A stretch of 64,000 bases of DNA. Source: Mesorhizobium sp. ES1-1. Lineage in GTDB: Bacteria > Pseudomonadota > Alphaproteobacteria > Rhizobiales > Rhizobiaceae. The notes under the pieces were generated by a model. The model was not told the DNA's origin. It ran no database searches and worked only from the letters and a program-made list of their open reading frames with translations. Below, in pieces: positions 20,610 to 29,037 of the stretch. The translations under genes and the position numbers were made by a program. Every line of letters starts with the position of its first letter. The stretch's first letter is position 1. The stretch covers positions 372,001 through 436,000 of the forward strand of contig NZ_JAIUGX010000004.1 in assembly GCF_020164785.1 (NCBI RefSeq), written 5' to 3'.

Positions 20610-21353
20610 TCAGGCCGTCTGGCGGGCCGCCTCGATGGGCAACGCAGTGGCGGGGCCGAAGACATCTTCGAAGGCGGATCTCAGGGCCAGATCAAGGTCC
20701 GCCATACCCACTGGCAGGCCCAGATCGACAAGGCTGGTGACGCCGTGGTCTTGCACGCCGCACGGAACGATGCCGCTGAAGTGGTTGAGATCTGGCTCGA
20801 CATTGATGGCGATGCCGTGGAAGCTTACCCATCGCCGCAGCCGGATGCCTATCGCCGCGATCTTGTCCTCGGCCGGGGAGCCGTCCGGCAGGGAAGGACG
20901 ATCCGGCCGCACCACCCAGACGCCGACGCGGTCCTCACGCCGTTCACCGTGAACGTTGAAGGCGGCAAGCGTGCCGATGATCCACTGTTCGAGGGCGGCA
21001 ACGAAGGCGCGAACATCCTCGCGGCGCCGCTTCAGGTCAAGCATGACGTAGGCGACCCGCTGGCCCGGCCCATGATACGTATATTCGCCCCCGCGCCCCG
21101 CCGCGAACACCGGAAAGCGGTTCGCGTCGATCAGGTCCTCGATGCGGGCGCTGGTGCCGGCCGTATAGAGCGGCGGATGCTCCACCAGCCAGACCATTTC
21201 GCCGGCGGTTCCGCTTCGGATCGCCTGGGCGCGCGCTTCCATGAATGCGAGAGCATCGGGGTAGGCGGTGAGGCCGGGCTCGATGCGCCATTCCACCGGT
21301 GCCGAACCGGGGAGGGGCAGGAACGACGTGGCAATCTGGCTGCGGTCTGGCAT
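20610..21353 (-). CDS. lipB: Lipoyl(octanoyl) transferase
   Basis: A 247-residue enzyme that moves octanoyl from acyl carrier protein to lipoyl domains, the first step of lipoate synthesis. The catalytic C198 (in [14 protein letters not shown]) and K164 (in [11 protein letters not shown]) are present, as is the substrate-loop [12 protein letters not shown]. Length and N-terminus suit the family. It is transcribed away from the tRNA gene, with a perfect 8-bp inverted repeat about 60 bp upstream. It probably stands alone. Confidence 0.95.
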   Translation of the reverse strand: MPDRSQIATSFLPLPGSAPVEWRIEPGLTAYPDALAFMEARAQAIRSGTAGEMVWLVEHPPLYTAGTSARIEDLIDANRFPVFAAGRGGEYTYHGPGQRVAYVMLDLKRRREDVRAFVAALEQWIIGTLAAFNVHGERREDRVGVWVVRPDRPSLPDGSPAEDKIAAIGIRLRRWVSFHGIAINVEPDLNHFSGIVPCGVQDHGVTSLVDLGLPVGMADLDLALRSAFEDVFGPATALPIEAARQTA

Positions 21354-21413
21354 GGCGTGTCACTTTGCTTGCGCGTTTCCACCCGAAACCGCCTCGCAAT
21401 TCTGGGGGTGTGC

Positions 21414-21433
21414 GTCGCCATTCATATGGCGAC
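21414..21433. promoter_or_regulatory. Perfect inverted repeat upstream of lipB
   Basis: GTCGCCAT and ATGGCGAC with a 4-base centre, located 61 bp ahead of the lipB start on the minus strand. The symmetry and position suit a repressor or activator site. There is no T-run, so a terminator is unlikely. The binding protein is unknown. Confidence 0.35.
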
Positions 21434-21581
21434 ATCAGAACGAAAGGTCCAGTTCGGACCGCGCGTTCCGCTTCCATAGAGCGTTAGGCCAATCGCTGGC
21501 GATTATTGCTCTGCGCGCACTTGTTTCACCGGGAACGATTTGCTACACGCCGCGAGCCGGTCGGTTCCGGCTCTACCACGT

Positions 21582-21666
21582 GCGGTCGTGGCGGAATTGG
21601 TAGACGCGCAGCGTTGAGGTCGCTGTGGGGCAACCCGTGGAAGTTCGAGTCTTCTCGACCGCACCA
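21582..21666 (+). tRNA. tRNA-Leu (anticodon GAG)
   Basis: 85 nt with the 7-bp acceptor stem GCGGTCG / CGACCGC, an encoded ACCA end, the D-loop segment GGCGGAATTGGTAGAC, anticodon stem CAGCG/CGCTG around the loop TTGAGGT, a long class II variable arm (GGGCAACCC core) and the T-loop GTTCGAGTC. Anticodon GAG reads CUC/CUU leucine codons. tRNA-Leu genes can be integration targets, and an accessory stretch follows, but I found no duplicated 3' end in the window. Confidence 0.97.
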
Positions 21667-21765
21667 TTCAAATTTTCCTGCAGTCGATTTGCTGCTAACG
21701 GCCGGGGCTTTGCGACGCCCGCCGGGCGTGGCGTTAGGCGCTTCTGATCCTTGCTCCAGCCCACA

Positions 21766-21797
21766 GGGCCCGCTGGCGGGAAGCCAGCAGGGCTTTC
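21766..21797 (+). terminator. Hairpin terminator after tRNA-Leu
   Basis: GCCC-GCTGGC pairs with GCCAGC-A-GGGC (one bulged A) across a 5-nt loop, followed by TTTCTG on the plus strand. It lies 100 bp after the tRNA and about 20 bp past the end of the opposing DUF982 gene, so it could serve either direction. Confidence 0.6.
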
Positions 21798-21818
21798 TGT
21801 GAGGGCGTCTTTTGCGAC

Positions 21819-22103
21819 TTAGACGTGGCTGGGCTTCGGTTTGCCGGGGAAGGGGATCGTGATCCCATCTTCCATCAGTATGTCCTTCTTGCGCGCGAAG
21901 GCAACGAAAACGCCGCGCGCGGTCTCCGCGTCGACATCTCCGGCCAAGGCGGCCTTGCAGGCGCGTACGGCCGCCTTTTGTTCCGGGCTGTTGCCGCACC
22001 ATTCCATGGCAAACTGATAGGCGTCGGCAACGGTGTTGAGTTGGCGTGGGAAACCCAGCCCAACCCAGACACGAACCGGTCTCTCAAAGGGTTTCGATAA
22101 CAT
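21819..22103 (-). CDS. DUF982 family protein (1)
   Basis: A 94-residue protein of the rhizobial DUF982 family, recognisable by FERPVRVWVG, the DAYQFAMEWC segment and the A-rich helix RACKAALAGD before the C-terminal VAFARKK. The function is unknown; such genes are numerous in rhizobial genomes and plasmids. The ATG at 22103 has a GAGAGGAGG site. It follows the second DUF982 gene by 24 bp, so the two probably form a bicistronic unit. Confidence 0.8.
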   Translation of the reverse strand: MLSKPFERPVRVWVGLGFPRQLNTVADAYQFAMEWCGNSPEQKAAVRACKAALAGDVDAETARGVFVAFARKKDILMEDGITIPFPGKPKPSHV

Positions 22104-22127
22104 CGCAAGCCTCCTCTCGCTCCGCCA

Positions 22128-22433
22128 CTAAGCAACCAAGCCACCGCCGCGCGACCGATTCTCCGGGATCGCCCAAGGCAAGGCAGCGCTCATGTCCTCG
22201 TAAATCCTGGCCGACTTGGCAAAGCCGCAAAACGCATCGCGTGCGGCCGACAGCGGGTATCCGCCATCGAAAGCTCTACGGCAGGCGCGAAGGGCGGTTT
22301 CATAGATTACCCCGCGCCTTTCTTTCGGCCACAAGGACGGAAATTCGAGGGCATCGTGCAGGCTGACGATCTCCTGACCCAGGCTGCCTCCGCTGCGTAC
22401 AATGACAGGACTGTCAAACATCCGATCGTTCAT
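22128..22433 (-). CDS. DUF982 family protein (2)
   Basis: A 101-residue paralogue of the neighbouring DUF982 protein with the same order of elements: DSPVIVRSGG, a central SLHDALEFPSLWP, RACRRAFDGGYPLSAARDAF and a final FAKSARI. The ATG at 22433 is selected over an in-frame ATG 20 codons earlier because TTGGAGGATCCT gives an excellent ribosome site. It is the upstream gene of the pair. The function is unknown. Confidence 0.78.
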   Translation of the reverse strand: MNDRMFDSPVIVRSGGSLGQEIVSLHDALEFPSLWPKERRGVIYETALRACRRAFDGGYPLSAARDAFCGFAKSARIYEDMSAALPWAIPENRSRGGGLVA

Positions 22434-22749
22434 AGGATCCTCCAAATCGAACGAACAATTGAGTTTCGATGTGGGCAGGACCGAGCTGGCCAACGCCCGA
22501 CCGGCGATATGGGTCCGGGTATTTGCGCCGTCAAGATGCTTCCGATACCGCTGGTGGCGGGATATCTGCTGACTTCCGGCCAGCAGTGCCGCGCCTGACA
22601 GGACTCCGGCCCAGGATCGTAGAACGCGAGCCCTTTGCTGTTAGCGGGCTCGTTCAAACTCCCGGTATTGCGGGCGGCGTTCTCAACTCCTTGACAGCCG
22701 TTGCGGCCGCAGGGCACTTTCTCGTCGAGGGAAAGCAAGGGAGAACGCG
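22434..22749. other. Divergent intergenic region, DUF982 pair / RiPP-like gene
   Basis: 316 bp with no credible gene on either strand; the open frames here lack ribosome sites and have random composition. It should hold divergent promoters, but I cannot identify convincing boxes. Confidence 0.5.
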
Positions 22750-22848
22750 ATGAAGAAAGCTTACGAAAAGCCGGTATTGCTGAAGCGCGATCGTCTTGGG
22801 TCGATCGCGGCGCAGGTTATTGTCATCTCCGGGCTCCAGGAAACTTAG
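22750..22848 (+). CDS. Short RiPP-precursor-like peptide
   Basis: A 32-codon frame with ATG at 22750 and an AAGGGAG site 8 bp upstream. The N-terminus MKKAYEKPVLLKRDRL has the Y-x-x-P-x-L element followed by a basic stretch, the pattern of leader peptides of lasso-type and related RiPPs. Many very short rhizobial genes of this form are annotated only as putative RiPP precursors (recollection). The C-terminal part is hydrophobic and ends SGLQET. No lasso cyclase, B-protein or transporter gene is nearby, so it is an orphan or a relic. It was below the size cut of ordinary gene calling. Confidence 0.6.
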   Translation: MKKAYEKPVLLKRDRLGSIAAQVIVISGLQET

Positions 22849-23084
22849 CCTTGACACTGGGTCGCTCGGCATAGCGGGCCGCTGGCTCCGGCCGTCGGGC
22901 CTGTTTCTTCCCGCGCCGCCACAGCATCGACGATGGCGAGATCCAGCGTTGCCGACTTTAAGTCTAACGACCCTTTGTAGCTAAAGGGTGCCAGCCGCAA
23001 TAAGCCTCGTCATGCTGGACAAAAGGACCGGGCTCAATCTCCCATGAGGTTGAGAGGTCTCACGGTCTAAGCCGGGAGGTCGCT

Positions 23085-23297
23085 CTAGCGCTCCCCTTGC
23101 TTGCGCGTATTCGTCCGCACGCCAATGGCCTGAGCGAAGGCACGGGCCGCAGCGTCACATGCCACGCGTGACGGTCCGTTCGCCAACAGGATGACCTCCG
23201 CTGCCTTTACGCTAAGACCATGTTTTGCGGCGAATTGATCCCGATCGTATGGGTGGTCGTTAGACGCGGGATCTGGGTTGTCGCGGACACGTCCCAT
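23085..23297 (-). CDS. Small hypothetical protein (possibly DUF3606-like)
   Basis: About 70 residues from the ATG at 23297. The core DRDQFAAKHGLSVKAAEVILLANGPSR looks like a short helical domain of the DUF3606 type seen in rhizobial small proteins; this is a weak recognition. The C-terminus is basic. An in-frame GTG 28 codons earlier is possible but has no ribosome site. The function is unknown. It lies in the accessory stretch between the RiPP-like gene and the beta-helix gene. Confidence 0.55.
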   Translation of the reverse strand: MGRVRDNPDPASNDHPYDRDQFAAKHGLSVKAAEVILLANGPSRVACDAAARAFAQAIGVRTNTRKQGER

Positions 23298-23782
23298 GCT
23301 CACCAACTTCGCTGGACAGGCTTCGGCGCTACAGTCCAAGGCGAGCTGCCGGAAATCCGCCTTGTGCAAGAAGCGGTACACTTTTTGTGAGGGCCGATCA
23401 GGCTTGGTAAGAATCGGACAATAGAGGATGGTGCCGTGCTGTCAGGGCCGGCGGATTCTCCACACTTCCAAAATCGCCACCCAGCGGGAGTGTTGTGCTT
23501 CTGGCGATTGTCGGTTGGCCAAGCGCATCCGAAAGCCCGATTTTGGTCACTTGCCTTGTGATCGGGGCCGCGGCGTCGATCATCGGCATGTTCTTTCGAT
23601 GGATCACCTACGAAATCGAATAGCGCCAGCAAAACAGGCAGGCCGACCTTAAGAACGGGATGAACAGAACCTTCCTTTACTCTGCGACATCGGAAAGGTG
23701 TAGGCGCTCAACAGATCATATAGGCTGGACGTGCTTCGGCGGCTGGGGACTTGCGGCCGACACGGGTATAAGCACGAGCGGG
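23298..23782. other. Low-content intergenic region with one possible 42-codon membrane frame
   Basis: 485 bp without a firm gene. A plus-strand frame from GTG 23495 to TAG 23623 would encode 42 residues with one hydrophobic helix (LVTCLVIGAAASIIGMFF) and a short acidic tail. A GGGAG lies 4 bp before the GTG, closer than usual. It is left as a possibility rather than called. The remainder shows nothing recognisable. Confidence 0.35.
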
Positions 23783-24097
23783 CTAGTCGGTCTTCATCTG
23801 CCTTGATTGGGCGCATAAACACGCCCCCAAGTAGTAGAGAGACGGCCACAACATCGTGTTTATTAGGTCTGACGCCATATCAGGGCGAAATATGTTCCAA
23901 TCCAGATAATCCAGCGCTTCGTTCACTACCTCAAGCACTAATACTGCGATCCACGCAATCAGGAGCGGATTACGAGACCGCCGTCGGCATAGCAAGGCAA
24001 TCCCGGCAAATGCGACAAGGCCGAAATGAATATGCAGCGCATCTTTGGATATGCCAAAAAAAGCGACGATCGGTTCTTTGTAGAGATACCACTTCAC
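23783..24097 (-). CDS. Small hypothetical membrane protein
   Basis: A 104-residue protein from GTG 24097, preceded by GGAGATGGGGA as ribosome site. It has an N-terminal amphipathic stretch, a helix around LHIHFGLVAFAGIALL, a second helix LLIAWIAVLVLEVVNEALD and a C-terminal helix near LWPSLYYLGACLCA. The conserved-looking HIHFG and EALDYLDW suggest a VanZ-like or uncharacterised integral protein, but I cannot name a family. It sits just downstream of the beta-helix gene on the same strand (156-bp gap), possibly in the same accessory insertion. Confidence 0.6.
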   Translation of the reverse strand: MKWYLYKEPIVAFFGISKDALHIHFGLVAFAGIALLCRRRSRNPLLIAWIAVLVLEVVNEALDYLDWNIFRPDMASDLINTMLWPSLYYLGACLCAQSRQMKTD

Positions 24098-24253
24098 GCT
24101 GTGTTCCCCATCTCCGCGTCAGCTTTATTGGACACATATTCGGCTTTATATCGCCCAATGACGTCAAATCGGATAACTCGCCGCCCTAAGTTCCGATAGG
24201 AGGGTGCATCAAGAAAGAATTCTGACGGAGATGCGGATGTTTGTAAGCATCTA

Positions 24254-26362
24254 TCAGAGACTCCCGCAATCCGTCAGTACAAACTTCGACCCATCGAATA
24301 GCACGTTGCAAAAGCTGTTGTGATCGAGGCTCATTAATCCGCCGACGCTAAGGTTGAACTCGCCACCTCCGCTGCGGGTGACTTTATATCGAGTCACCCC
24401 TGCGACCGCATCCGCAACCTCAAGAATCAGGGCTCGATGTGAGGTCAATGTTGCGTTGTGGATAACGTGAGGTGCCGTTGACCATGGCGTAAGAGTGGCG
24501 TCTTCGTCAGTCGCGATGAACTTCACGAGAGCGGGGTCTTGTCGACCGGATACCAGTACTACGCGCCAATCACCTTCCGGAAGTCGGAATATCGTGAACT
24601 CGGCGGGGCCCCAGAAGCCCTTGAAGGAGACAGTCGCGTCGGTCATTCCTCCGTTGATGATTTCGCCAGGCGGAGCCACGAACAAGATCGTGCCTCGGGG
24701 CTGTTCCTGCATTCCGTCGCCAGAGATAATAAGGCGCCCACTATCGTAACCGTAAGCGGCGTTGAGGTTGGGATCGGCAGAGAGATTGATTGTGATGGGC
24801 TTGTTGTCGGGCCTTCGAACATGAAGAACCTTGTCGGACCGATCTAGTGCAAAGGTCAATTTTGAAGACGTGCCCCACGAATTGTTCCTGCCCTTCTCAA
24901 ATACGCCTAACGCCGTCAGGCCCTTGACCCCTTGCATGTCATTGTAAACGTCCGAAATACCGTTTCCTTTAAGTCTTGGCGCACCGACGGCCTGACACTT
25001 GGACAATGCAAGCCCAGTGAAGTCGACCAACTGGTATGACAGCAGCGGAGGAGCGGCACGGGAAACCCGAAGAACGTCAAAAACATTCCCTTCGAAATAC
25101 GGCTTCGTAAAAACGCCTCCGAAGGATGCACCAGCTGGATGAGCTCCAAGTGCAATAGCTGCCCCGCATGACTGTGCCTGTAGAGAGGCTACATCTGATC
25201 CATAAAGCGCGGCGCTTCCATAAGCTATGCCGCAGCGGATTGCATCGACACCCCAGAAGGTTAATTGGCCGGCGTCGCCGCCCAAGGGCATAACCCCTCC
25301 ACCAAACATGTAGACCAAACGGCCTGATAAAAGTTGGCGGTCCACCCAAGGAAAGACAGAGAGCGTGCTATGATTCCTGTCGATTGCGTAGAGATAATGA
25401 ACCTTGCTGCCAATCGTGATAAATGTGGGTGAATGGCCCAATAAAGGATCAATCCATGTCGGCGGAAGAAGATCTACGGTTAGTATTGTCCGCTGGGCGG
25501 CTGAGCCCGAGCGGCCCTCATCGGATCGAGATAAATAGTTCGCGGTTAGGCTTCCTGATCTGTGTCCAGAACCGCAATCGTATGTTTGTATAGCTCCGTA
25601 AGTACCACGATTGTTGTTATTCGGTCTTTGGCCGGAAATATACACTCCCCATCCTTGGAAGAACCGGCATGAGAGTCCACCAATCCGGAAGCGACTGTTG
25701 CCCTTAAAAACAACCCCGTGACCGCATGTCCTGCTCTCGAAGGCTACATCGCCTGTGCCGACGAGAAGCAACAGACCATCCCAAACAAGCCGGGAAGTGT
25801 TCCTGAAGGTTACCATCTCAGCCAGCGGCGCTGTAGCAGTGATCTGCATCCTGCCACGAATCATAGCCGTAGCCATGAGCCCAGAACTGGGTCCGATCAT
25901 TAACGGTGCCGAGGTAAGGAATTGGCCTGACGTGTCGGCAGATCCGGTATCATACAGGCTTAGGTAATCGAAAAACGACTGGAGCGCTAAGGCATCATCC
26001 GTTGTGCCGTCGCCCTTCGCGCCGAACATGAATGGCGTGACAACTTGCGGTCGGAACAACTCCCACCAGCTCCCATCGCCAGATTGCACCTTGCCGCGAT
26101 GCGATGGTTCTGAGGGCGCCCGCCGATACGCCGCCTCACCACCCGAACCTGGTTCGTAGTACCCATTGGTCCTAAACGCTTTCGTTTCGGCCCGGATGCT
26201 CACTCCGGGTATGGTCTCTGTCGTAGTATAAACTTCACTGGTTGCTTGAGGCGACTCGCCACCAACCGCGGCTTCGGTTCTTTCAACCGGTAACCCTGCT
26301 ATCGAAGCGACGGTTATGCCGGTCAACGCCCTCCGCCTTGTGATCTTCAGTTCATTGGACAT
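24254..26362 (-). CDS. Tat-exported right-handed beta-helix protein (pectate-lyase/tailspike-like)
   Basis: A 702-residue protein. Residues 8-32 form a twin-arginine signal (TRRRALTGITVASIAGLP). Around residue 110 the motif FGAKGDGTTDDALALQSF is the hallmark of the pectate-lyase superfamily beta-helix entry used by polysaccharide lyases, glycosidases and phage tailspikes. The Gly/Ser/Asn-rich middle is consistent with a long helix, and a C-terminal beta-rich domain (from about residue 600) resembles phage tail trimer domains. Base composition is distinctly less GC-rich than the flanking core genes, which suggests acquisition. The substrate is unknown; exopolysaccharide or plant polysaccharide is a guess. 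Confidence 0.7.
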   Translation of the reverse strand: MSNELKITRRRALTGITVASIAGLPVERTEAAVGGESPQATSEVYTTTETIPGVSIRAETKAFRTNGYYEPGSGGEAAYRRAPSEPSHRGKVQSGDGSWWELFRPQVVTPFMFGAKGDGTTDDALALQSFFDYLSLYDTGSADTSGQFLTSAPLMIGPSSGLMATAMIRGRMQITATAPLAEMVTFRNTSRLVWDGLLLLVGTGDVAFESRTCGHGVVFKGNSRFRIGGLSCRFFQGWGVYISGQRPNNNNRGTYGAIQTYDCGSGHRSGSLTANYLSRSDEGRSGSAAQRTILTVDLLPPTWIDPLLGHSPTFITIGSKVHYLYAIDRNHSTLSVFPWVDRQLLSGRLVYMFGGGVMPLGGDAGQLTFWGVDAIRCGIAYGSAALYGSDVASLQAQSCGAAIALGAHPAGASFGGVFTKPYFEGNVFDVLRVSRAAPPLLSYQLVDFTGLALSKCQAVGAPRLKGNGISDVYNDMQGVKGLTALGVFEKGRNNSWGTSSKLTFALDRSDKVLHVRRPDNKPITINLSADPNLNAAYGYDSGRLIISGDGMQEQPRGTILFVAPPGEIINGGMTDATVSFKGFWGPAEFTIFRLPEGDWRVVLVSGRQDPALVKFIATDEDATLTPWSTAPHVIHNATLTSHRALILEVADAVAGVTRYKVTRSGGGEFNLSVGGLMSLDHNSFCNVLFDGSKFVLTDCGSL

Positions 26363-26587
26363 TACCCATCCTCATTGGCCCGAAGTCCCATCCAGTCACA
26401 TGGATCAGAGGGCTGTCACACACGGTGTGCGCGCTTGGGTACGCTTGCCTTCTGCGCCACGCTTTTGCCGTAGCCCGCCCTCTGGTCTGCGCAGTGTAGC
26501 CATCATCACTAAAGCGCCTTAGGGCTGATCGTAGTTTGCCGGCCCGACTCTGAGGCCAACCGTGGCAGACTTACGCCAGTGACCTTA

Positions 26588-26884
26588 CTAAACCAGACGA
26601 TGGTGGCCACTACTGTGGGCGGCCGTTTCGATCTTTCGCAGTTCTCGGTCGAGGAAGTTTGTCGACGTGGCAAGAATGCCCGCGGCGATCAGCAACAGGA
26701 CAACGATTTGGACCGGCTGGGGCTGCCTCCTGAGAGGGGAGGGTTGGCCCGAGGGCCCGCTGTCGATGCCCCATGCTATTTCGCGCATCCGCCTGGATGC
26801 GTCATCCCGGTTCTTTGCCCAGATCGTCGCGGTGTAGCGCCGGCCATCGCTGACATAGGGGCAAACAAATTGTCGCATAATCAT
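26588..26884 (-). CDS. Hypothetical protein with C-terminal membrane anchor
   Basis: About 98 residues from ATG 26884 (AAGG 4 bp upstream; ATG 26878 is an alternative). The N-terminal half CPYVSDGRRYTATIWAKNRDDA looks like a small beta-rich domain. Residues about 63-80 (QIVVLLLIAAGILATSTNF) form one transmembrane helix. I recognise no family. It ends the accessory stretch before mgtE. Confidence 0.5.
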   Translation of the reverse strand: MIMRQFVCPYVSDGRRYTATIWAKNRDDASRRMREIAWGIDSGPSGQPSPLRRQPQPVQIVVLLLIAAGILATSTNFLDRELRKIETAAHSSGHHRLV

Positions 26885-27063
26885 GAACCTTCGCTGATGG
26901 CTGCGATGTTCGTGACGATCGTGAGGACAATGGGGCGCTTCCCAAGTCTCACCGATATTTGATCCGGGCGGCGCCGCCGGCACCGGCGCGAGATTCTCCT
27001 GCCGAAACCGCTTTCCACTCTTGGGTTCGATGCTTTAGACCAAACGCAGCTTTTGGGTTTGCG

Positions 27064-28497
27064 ATGGCGGAGGCGCTGGTGGAAGGCGAGCACGAGCGGA
27101 CGACCGGCGCGAGGGCCGCCGACGAACACCACGCCGACATCTATGGCGAGGATGGCGTTGTCCTTTCCTCCTTCCTCGCGCAGATCGGTGCGGCGATAGC
27201 GGACCGCGATACGGTCGCGCTCAAGCATGAAGTCGACGGACTGCATCAATCAGAACTGGGCGACCTGCTGGAGGCTCTGCATCCCGAACAGCGGCGGGGG
27301 CTGGTCGAACTGCTGGGCGCGGATTTCGACTTCTCGGCGCTGACCGAAGTCGACGAGAAGATCCGCATGGAGATTGTCGACAACCTGCCCAATGCGCGGA
27401 TCGCGCAGGCGGTGCAGGAACTCGATTCTGACGACGCGGTCTACATTCTTGAAGACCTTGAAAAGGAAGACCAGGACGAAATCCTGTCGCAGCTGCCGTT
27501 CACCGAACGGATCAGGCTGCGCCGATCGCTCGATTACCCCGAAGAGACCGCCGGTCGGCGCATGCAGACCGAGTTCGTCGCCGTGCCGCCGTTCTGGACC
27601 ATTGGCCAGACGATCGACTACATGCGCGAGGACAAGAACCTGCCCGAGCGGTTCAGCCAGATCTTCGTCATCGATCCGACTTTCAAGCTCTTAGGCGCCA
27701 TCGACCTCGACCAGATCCTGCGCGCCAAGCGCGCGGTCAAGGTCGGAGAGGTCATGCACGAGACGCGCCACGCCATCCCGGCCACGATGGACCAGGAAGA
27801 GGCAGCCAGGGAATTCGAGCAGTACGACCTTCTGTCGGCCGCAGTGGTCGACGAAAACGAGCGGCTGGTTGGCGTGCTGACGATCGACGACGTCGTCGAC
27901 GTCATCCAGCAGGAAGCCGAGGAAGATCTGCTGCGCATGGGCGGCGTCGGCGACGAAGAACTGTCCGACAGTATCGTTTCGACCTCGCGCTCCCGCGTAC
28001 CGTGGTTGCTGGTCAATCTCGGGACTGCATTTCTGGCGGCATCGGTGATCAGTCTGTTCGACCGGACCATCGAACACATCGTGGCACTGGCGGTGCTGAT
28101 GCCCATCGTGGCCGGGATGGGCGGCAATGCGGGCTCTCAAACCATGACGGTGACCGTTCGCGCGCTGGCGACGAGGGATCTCGACATCTACAATGCGGGC
28201 CGCATCATTCGCCGCGAGATGGGCGTCGGATTCATCAACGGCATCGTCTTCGCCGTCCTGATCGGCATCGTCGCCGCGATCTGGTTCCACGACAACAATC
28301 TGGGCGGGATCATCGCGGCGGCGATGATCATCAACATGTTTGCGGCTGCACTGGCCGGCATATTGATCCCGCTGCTGCTGGACCGTTTCAAGATCGACCC
28401 GGCCGTCGCGTCGGCTGTCTTCGTCACCACGGTCACCGACGTCGTCGGCTTCTTTGCCTTCCTCGGCATCGCCACCTGGTGGTTTGGCATATCCTGA
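27064..28497 (+). CDS. mgtE: Magnesium transporter MgtE
   Basis: A 477-residue Mg2+ channel with the full MgtE order: cytosolic superhelical N domain (LHPEQRRGLVELLG), two CBS domains (about 170-285), a plug helix and five C-terminal membrane helices with GMGGNAGSQTMTVTVRAL near the pore. Mg2+ binding to N/CBS closes the channel in characterised homologues. The ATG at 27064 is preferred; an in-frame start at 26959 adds a Pro/Ala-rich stretch not typical of the family. The ribosome site is weak, so the start is uncertain. Confidence 0.93.
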   Translation: MAEALVEGEHERTTGARAADEHHADIYGEDGVVLSSFLAQIGAAIADRDTVALKHEVDGLHQSELGDLLEALHPEQRRGLVELLGADFDFSALTEVDEKIRMEIVDNLPNARIAQAVQELDSDDAVYILEDLEKEDQDEILSQLPFTERIRLRRSLDYPEETAGRRMQTEFVAVPPFWTIGQTIDYMREDKNLPERFSQIFVIDPTFKLLGAIDLDQILRAKRAVKVGEVMHETRHAIPATMDQEEAAREFEQYDLLSAAVVDENERLVGVLTIDDVVDVIQQEAEEDLLRMGGVGDEELSDSIVSTSRSRVPWLLVNLGTAFLAASVISLFDRTIEHIVALAVLMPIVAGMGGNAGSQTMTVTVRALATRDLDIYNAGRIIRREMGVGFINGIVFAVLIGIVAAIWFHDNNLGGIIAAAMIINMFAAALAGILIPLLLDRFKIDPAVASAVFVTTVTDVVGFFAFLGIATWWFGIS

Positions 28498-28516
28498 CGC
28501 GACCCTTAAATTGACT

Positions 28517-28526
28517 TTTACGTAAA
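28517..28526. promoter_or_regulatory. TTTACGTAAA palindrome upstream of the MerR gene
   Basis: A perfect 10-bp palindrome in the context TTGACTTTTACGTAAATG, 118 bp before the MerR-family start. MerR regulators of branched-chain amino-acid catabolism (LiuR type) are reported to bind similar ACGT-centred sites (recollection), so autoregulation is plausible. The overlap with a TTGACT -35-like hexamer would fit MerR action. Confidence 0.45.
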
Positions 28527-28644
28527 TGCCGTGCGAGGCTCGCGCTGGGTAAACGTGTCGATTCCGGCACGAGCGGAGTGGGTTCGGGGATTGATTGGCG
28601 CGGCGCAAGGCGATCGTACCGGATCCCGGCGCGTGGGAGTGACG

Positions 28645-29031
28645 ATGCGGGAGTATTATTCGATCACCGAGCTGACGCGCGAATTCGACGTGTCGACGCG
28701 AACGCTGCGCTTCTATGAGGATGAGGGGCTGGTGCAACCGGTGCGGCGCGGCCGCACGCGGCTGTTTCGTCCGTCCGACCGCCACCTCATCCGGCAGATC
28801 ATGCGGGGAAAAAGGCTCGGCTTCTCGATCAACGAGATCCGTGAAATCATCCAGATGTACCGGGAGCCGCCCGGCGAGGTGGGCCAGCTCAAGCTGATGA
28901 TCAAGCGCATCGAGGAAAAGCGCGAGGATCTCAGGCAGAAGCGTCGTGACCTCGAGGAGACGCTGGCCGAACTCGACCAGGCCGAAGAGTCCTGCGTCGA
29001 ACGGCTGGTCGAACTTGGCGTCAATACCTGA
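28645..29031 (+). CDS. MerR family transcriptional regulator (LiuR-like)
   Basis: 128 residues: an N-terminal winged helix (YSITELTREFDVSTRTLRFYEDEGLVQPVR) and a long C-terminal dimerisation coiled coil (KRIEEKREDLRQKRRDLEETLAELDQ). There are no C-terminal cysteines, so it is not a metal sensor of the CueR/ZntR kind; size and sequence suit the LiuR group that controls acyl-CoA/branched-chain catabolism. No liu genes are in the window. The ATG at 28645 matches the family start; upstream in-frame codons are ignored. Confidence 0.85.
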   Translation: MREYYSITELTREFDVSTRTLRFYEDEGLVQPVRRGRTRLFRPSDRHLIRQIMRGKRLGFSINEIREIIQMYREPPGEVGQLKLMIKRIEEKREDLRQKRRDLEETLAELDQAEESCVERLVELGVNT

Positions 29032-29037
29032 AGCCGC

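Noticed and set aside
20382..21479. Plus-strand 365-codon frame across lipB
   Set aside because: Antisense to lipB, which has intact catalytic residues; no domain in the translation.
23495..23623. 42-codon frame with one hydrophobic helix
   Set aside because: GTG start with ribosome site too close and no neighbours to support it; listed within the intergenic entry only.
21582..27000. Complete integrative element at tRNA-Leu
   Set aside because: No integrase, relaxase or duplicated tRNA 3' end was found; only an accessory stretch can be claimed.
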